DNA of 64,000 bases from contig CAVUNL010000026.1 of NCBI GenBank assembly GCA_963742795.1, positions 124,001 through 188,000 on the forward strand, in the 5' to 3' direction. This stretch comes from Palsa-504 sp963742795 (GTDB lineage: Bacteria > Actinomycetota > Actinomycetes > Streptosporangiales > Streptosporangiaceae). The translations under genes and the position numbers were made by a program. This document shows positions 62,116 to 64,000 of this stretch, piece by piece; position 1 is the first letter of the stretch; each line of letters opens with the position of its first letter. The notes beneath the pieces are model-generated. The model did no database searches. It was not told where the DNA came from and saw only the letters and a list, made by a program, of their open reading frames with translations.

Positions 62116-64000
62116 TCACGCAGGGTCTCGCCACCGCCGAGCGTCTATGGGTGATTCCGGGCCGGCGATTGCCACTAGCTGGGTTCGGGACCGGGCAGCG
62201 GTCTTGCGGAGGAGGCTTTCGATGTGTTTCTCCACGGTGCGGGGGGACAGATGCAGCCGTGCGGCGATTTCTTTGTTGGAGATGCCCTCGGCCACGAGCC
62301 GGAGTACGTCGGCCTGCCGGTCGGTGATGCCCAGCCTGGACCAGCGGCTCGGTGGCGGCTGTTCCAGCAGCCGGCGGCACCGCAGCGCCAGCGGCTCGAT
62401 CCCGTGCCGGGCGAACGCGCCGGCCGCTATCTCCAGCCATTGCCGCGGTTGGCCCCAGCCGTCTGCCAGCGCTGGCTCGGCGGCGCAGAGCCGGGCCAGG
62501 TCGGCCCAGACCGGGTAGTGCCGCAGCTCCCTGTCCGCGGCGGCGGCCAGTTCGGTGGCCTGGTGCTGGTCCCCTGCGCGGCCGGCGAGGATCGCGTCAG
62601 CGTAGCCGAGGATTCCCCGGTTGACCCGGTTGATGGTCAGGCTGGTCCGCCGGGCGTTGCCGATCGCGGCCGCCGCGTCGCCGTCGCCGTTCGCGGCTAG
62701 TAGCAGCGGCCACATCGCACGGTATGGGGCCGGGCCTTGCTGGGGCAGCGTGTCGAGGATGGCGACGCCGCGGCCGAGGCCCTCCAGAGCGCCCGCTGTG
62801 TCGTCGTCGAGCAGCGCTAGCATCCCGTGCGCCCCGGCTAGCGCGCTGCCTTCGATTTCTGGGTCGCTGGGTTCGGCGGCATGGGCGAGCGCGAGAAAGC
62901 GATCCATGCCCGCGTGGTCGCGGCGCAACGCTTGTATCTCGGCGAGGAAGAGCAGCCCGATGGCACGGGTCTTGGCCAGCCCGAGCCGGGTGCTGGTGGC
63001 CAATGCGGACTGGGCGTGGTGTTCGGCCTCGCCGAGCTCGTAGCGGAACATCGCGACGGCGGTGAGTTGCAGGTCAATGACCGCGCCGGTGCTGGCGGCT
63101 CCCAGCTCATCGGCGATACGCCGAGCCTGGGAGAGGCGGTCGGTGCGGGCGTCGTCGAACATGTCAATGGTGCCGAGCTGATGCAGGGCACGCAGCCGCC
63201 ACACGGTGAGCCCTGCCGCGTCCGCGGTCGCCAGGGCCTGCTCGAACGCGTCCCTGGCGGCATCTAGATCCTTTCCCCGCAAGATGCGGCCGAGTAGTTC
63301 GAGCGCGTGGCAGCGGATCGGGGGACTTGCCTGCGGCGAGGCCAGGGCGCTCTCGGCGAGGGCTCGAGCCTGGTCGATGTCGTTGCCCGCGAATGCGACC
63401 TCGGCGTTCAGGGTGCCCGTCTCGGCGGCGAGGCCGGCTTGCGGGACGGCCGCGAGCAAGTCGCCTGCGATTGCGAGTTGCCGCCTCGCGGCGGCCCACC
63501 GGGTCGCGTCCACCGCCGCGTGGGCCAGCTTCAGATGCACCGCCGCCCGGGCGGCGGCTGAGCCGGCACCTGGCGGCATCTGGGTGATGAGGCGGTCGCC
63601 GACGAGCATCGCCTCGTCTACCCGGCCAGCTAGCGCCAGGCCCTCGACAAGGAACAATTCGGCTTCGGCGCGCTGCTCACGGTCACTGAGCAGCTCCACG
63701 GCGCGGCGCAGCGTATCGATGGAGGTGGCGAGCGCGCCCCGGTCCAGAGCAGACCGGCCAGACGCGAACAGCAGGCCACCGGCCTGGTCCTGGTCGCCGG
63801 CCTGGAGGGCTAGATTCGCGGCCAGATCACCCGCTTCCCCGAGCAGCCCCGGGTGAGCCGCCTGCAGGGCCGCGAGCGCGCGGGCGGCGAGGGTGACCCG
63901 CCGGGGCGGGAGTAGCTCGGCGGCCACCGCCTCCCTGGTCAGCATGTGCCGGAACCGGAAGACATCGGCGTCGACGGCGAGCAGTTGCGCTCCGATACCG
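62116..64000 (-). CDS. LuxR-family TPR regulator (LAL type), 5' end outside window
   Basis: Open to the window edge. The visible 628 residues are TPR-like helices ('LHQLGTIDMFDDARTDRLSQARRIADELG', 'ALEGLGRGVAILDTLPQQG', among others) ending in a LuxR HTH, 'ITDRQADVLRLVAEGISNKEIAARLHLSPRTVEKHIESLLRKTAARSR'. The missing N-terminus should carry an AAA ATPase, as in large ATP-binding LuxR regulators. Target unknown. Confidence 0.9.
   Translation of the reverse strand, partial: GIGAQLLAVDADVFRFRHMLTREAVAAELLPPRRVTLAARALAALQAAHPGLLGEAGDLAANLALQAGDQDQAGGLLFASGRSALDRGALATSIDTLRRAVELLSDREQRAEAELFLVEGLALAGRVDEAMLVGDRLITQMPPGAGSAAARAAVHLKLAHAAVDATRWAAARRQLAIAGDLLAAVPQAGLAAETGTLNAEVAFAGNDIDQARALAESALASPQASPPIRCHALELLGRILRGKDLDAARDAFEQALATADAAGLTVWRLRALHQLGTIDMFDDARTDRLSQARRIADELGAASTGAVIDLQLTAVAMFRYELGEAEHHAQSALATSTRLGLAKTRAIGLLFLAEIQALRRDHAGMDRFLALAHAAEPSDPEIEGSALAGAHGMLALLDDDTAGALEGLGRGVAILDTLPQQGPAPYRAMWPLLLAANGDGDAAAAIGNARRTSLTINRVNRGILGYADAILAGRAGDQHQATELAAAADRELRHYPVWADLARLCAAEPALADGWGQPRQWLEIAAGAFARHGIEPLALRCRRLLEQPPPSRWSRLGITDRQADVLRLVAEGISNKEIAARLHLSPRTVEKHIESLLRKTAARSRTQLVAIAGPESPIDARRWRDPA

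Overview
The window is high-GC DNA with GTG starts, many LuxR-type and NB-ARC/TPR regulators, YVTN propellers and DUF6247-type proteins. This fits a filamentous or soil actinomycete, perhaps near Streptosporangiales, but the sequence alone does not fix the order. There is no rRNA, no complete tRNA, no CRISPR array and no recognisable biosynthetic cluster. Gene density is low, and many genes are remnants or carry single-nucleotide frameshifts, often next to short homopolymers. This may be an accessory, decaying chromosome region, an assembly with residual indel errors, or both.

Layout. 0-9.7 kb: tail of a GAF/DHp sensor protein, a decayed HTH-NB-ARC-TPR regulator and its intact relative (6573-8993), a broken SDR, an IS1634-type transposase remnant, and a GNAT/GYD chimera. 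9.9-12.7 kb: a small protein, then a compact operon of GbsR/MarR-like regulator, DrrA-like ATPase and DrrB-like permease behind a clear palindromic operator. 13-16.8 kb: an FABP/nitrobindin-like protein among broken genes (trypsin-like protease, lipoprotein hydrolase). 16.8-23.3 kb: a signalling island with a LuxR response regulator, two membrane histidine kinases and a TRAP (DctP)-type binding lipoprotein. One kinase keeps the phospho-acceptor His but has lost its ATP-binding motifs; the other keeps the ATP-binding motifs but has Arg in place of the His. 23.4-32 kb: methyltransferase, integrase remnants, beta-helix protein, secreted-repeat protein, LuxR regulator, isochorismatase. 33.3-35.3 kb: ECF-type sigma factor overlapping a membrane-anchored YVTN propeller protein. 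35.8-44.4 kb: mixed small genes, two convergent alpha/beta hydrolases, a moaC remnant and a DUF1801 protein.

44.8-57 kb is a toxin-antitoxin island: an uncharacterised two-gene pair, DUF6247/RelE-like, VapBC, a decayed second DUF6247/RelE copy, Phd/RelE and MntA/HepT-like. Four of these units are followed by copies of one module of about 199 bp. Three copies are full length (199, 200 and 199 bp) and end in the 3' half of a CAU-anticodon tRNA preceded by a hairpin; the fourth is truncated. A tyrosine-recombinase C-terminus abuts one copy. The unit '[TA pair]-[199-bp tRNA-tail module]' looks like a cassette or a serial att-site accretion, and is one of the two most interesting features of the window. 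The other is the split kinase pair.

57-64 kb: two large LuxR-type ATPase regulators on the minus strand (the second runs off the end) and a 484-residue protein of unknown function.
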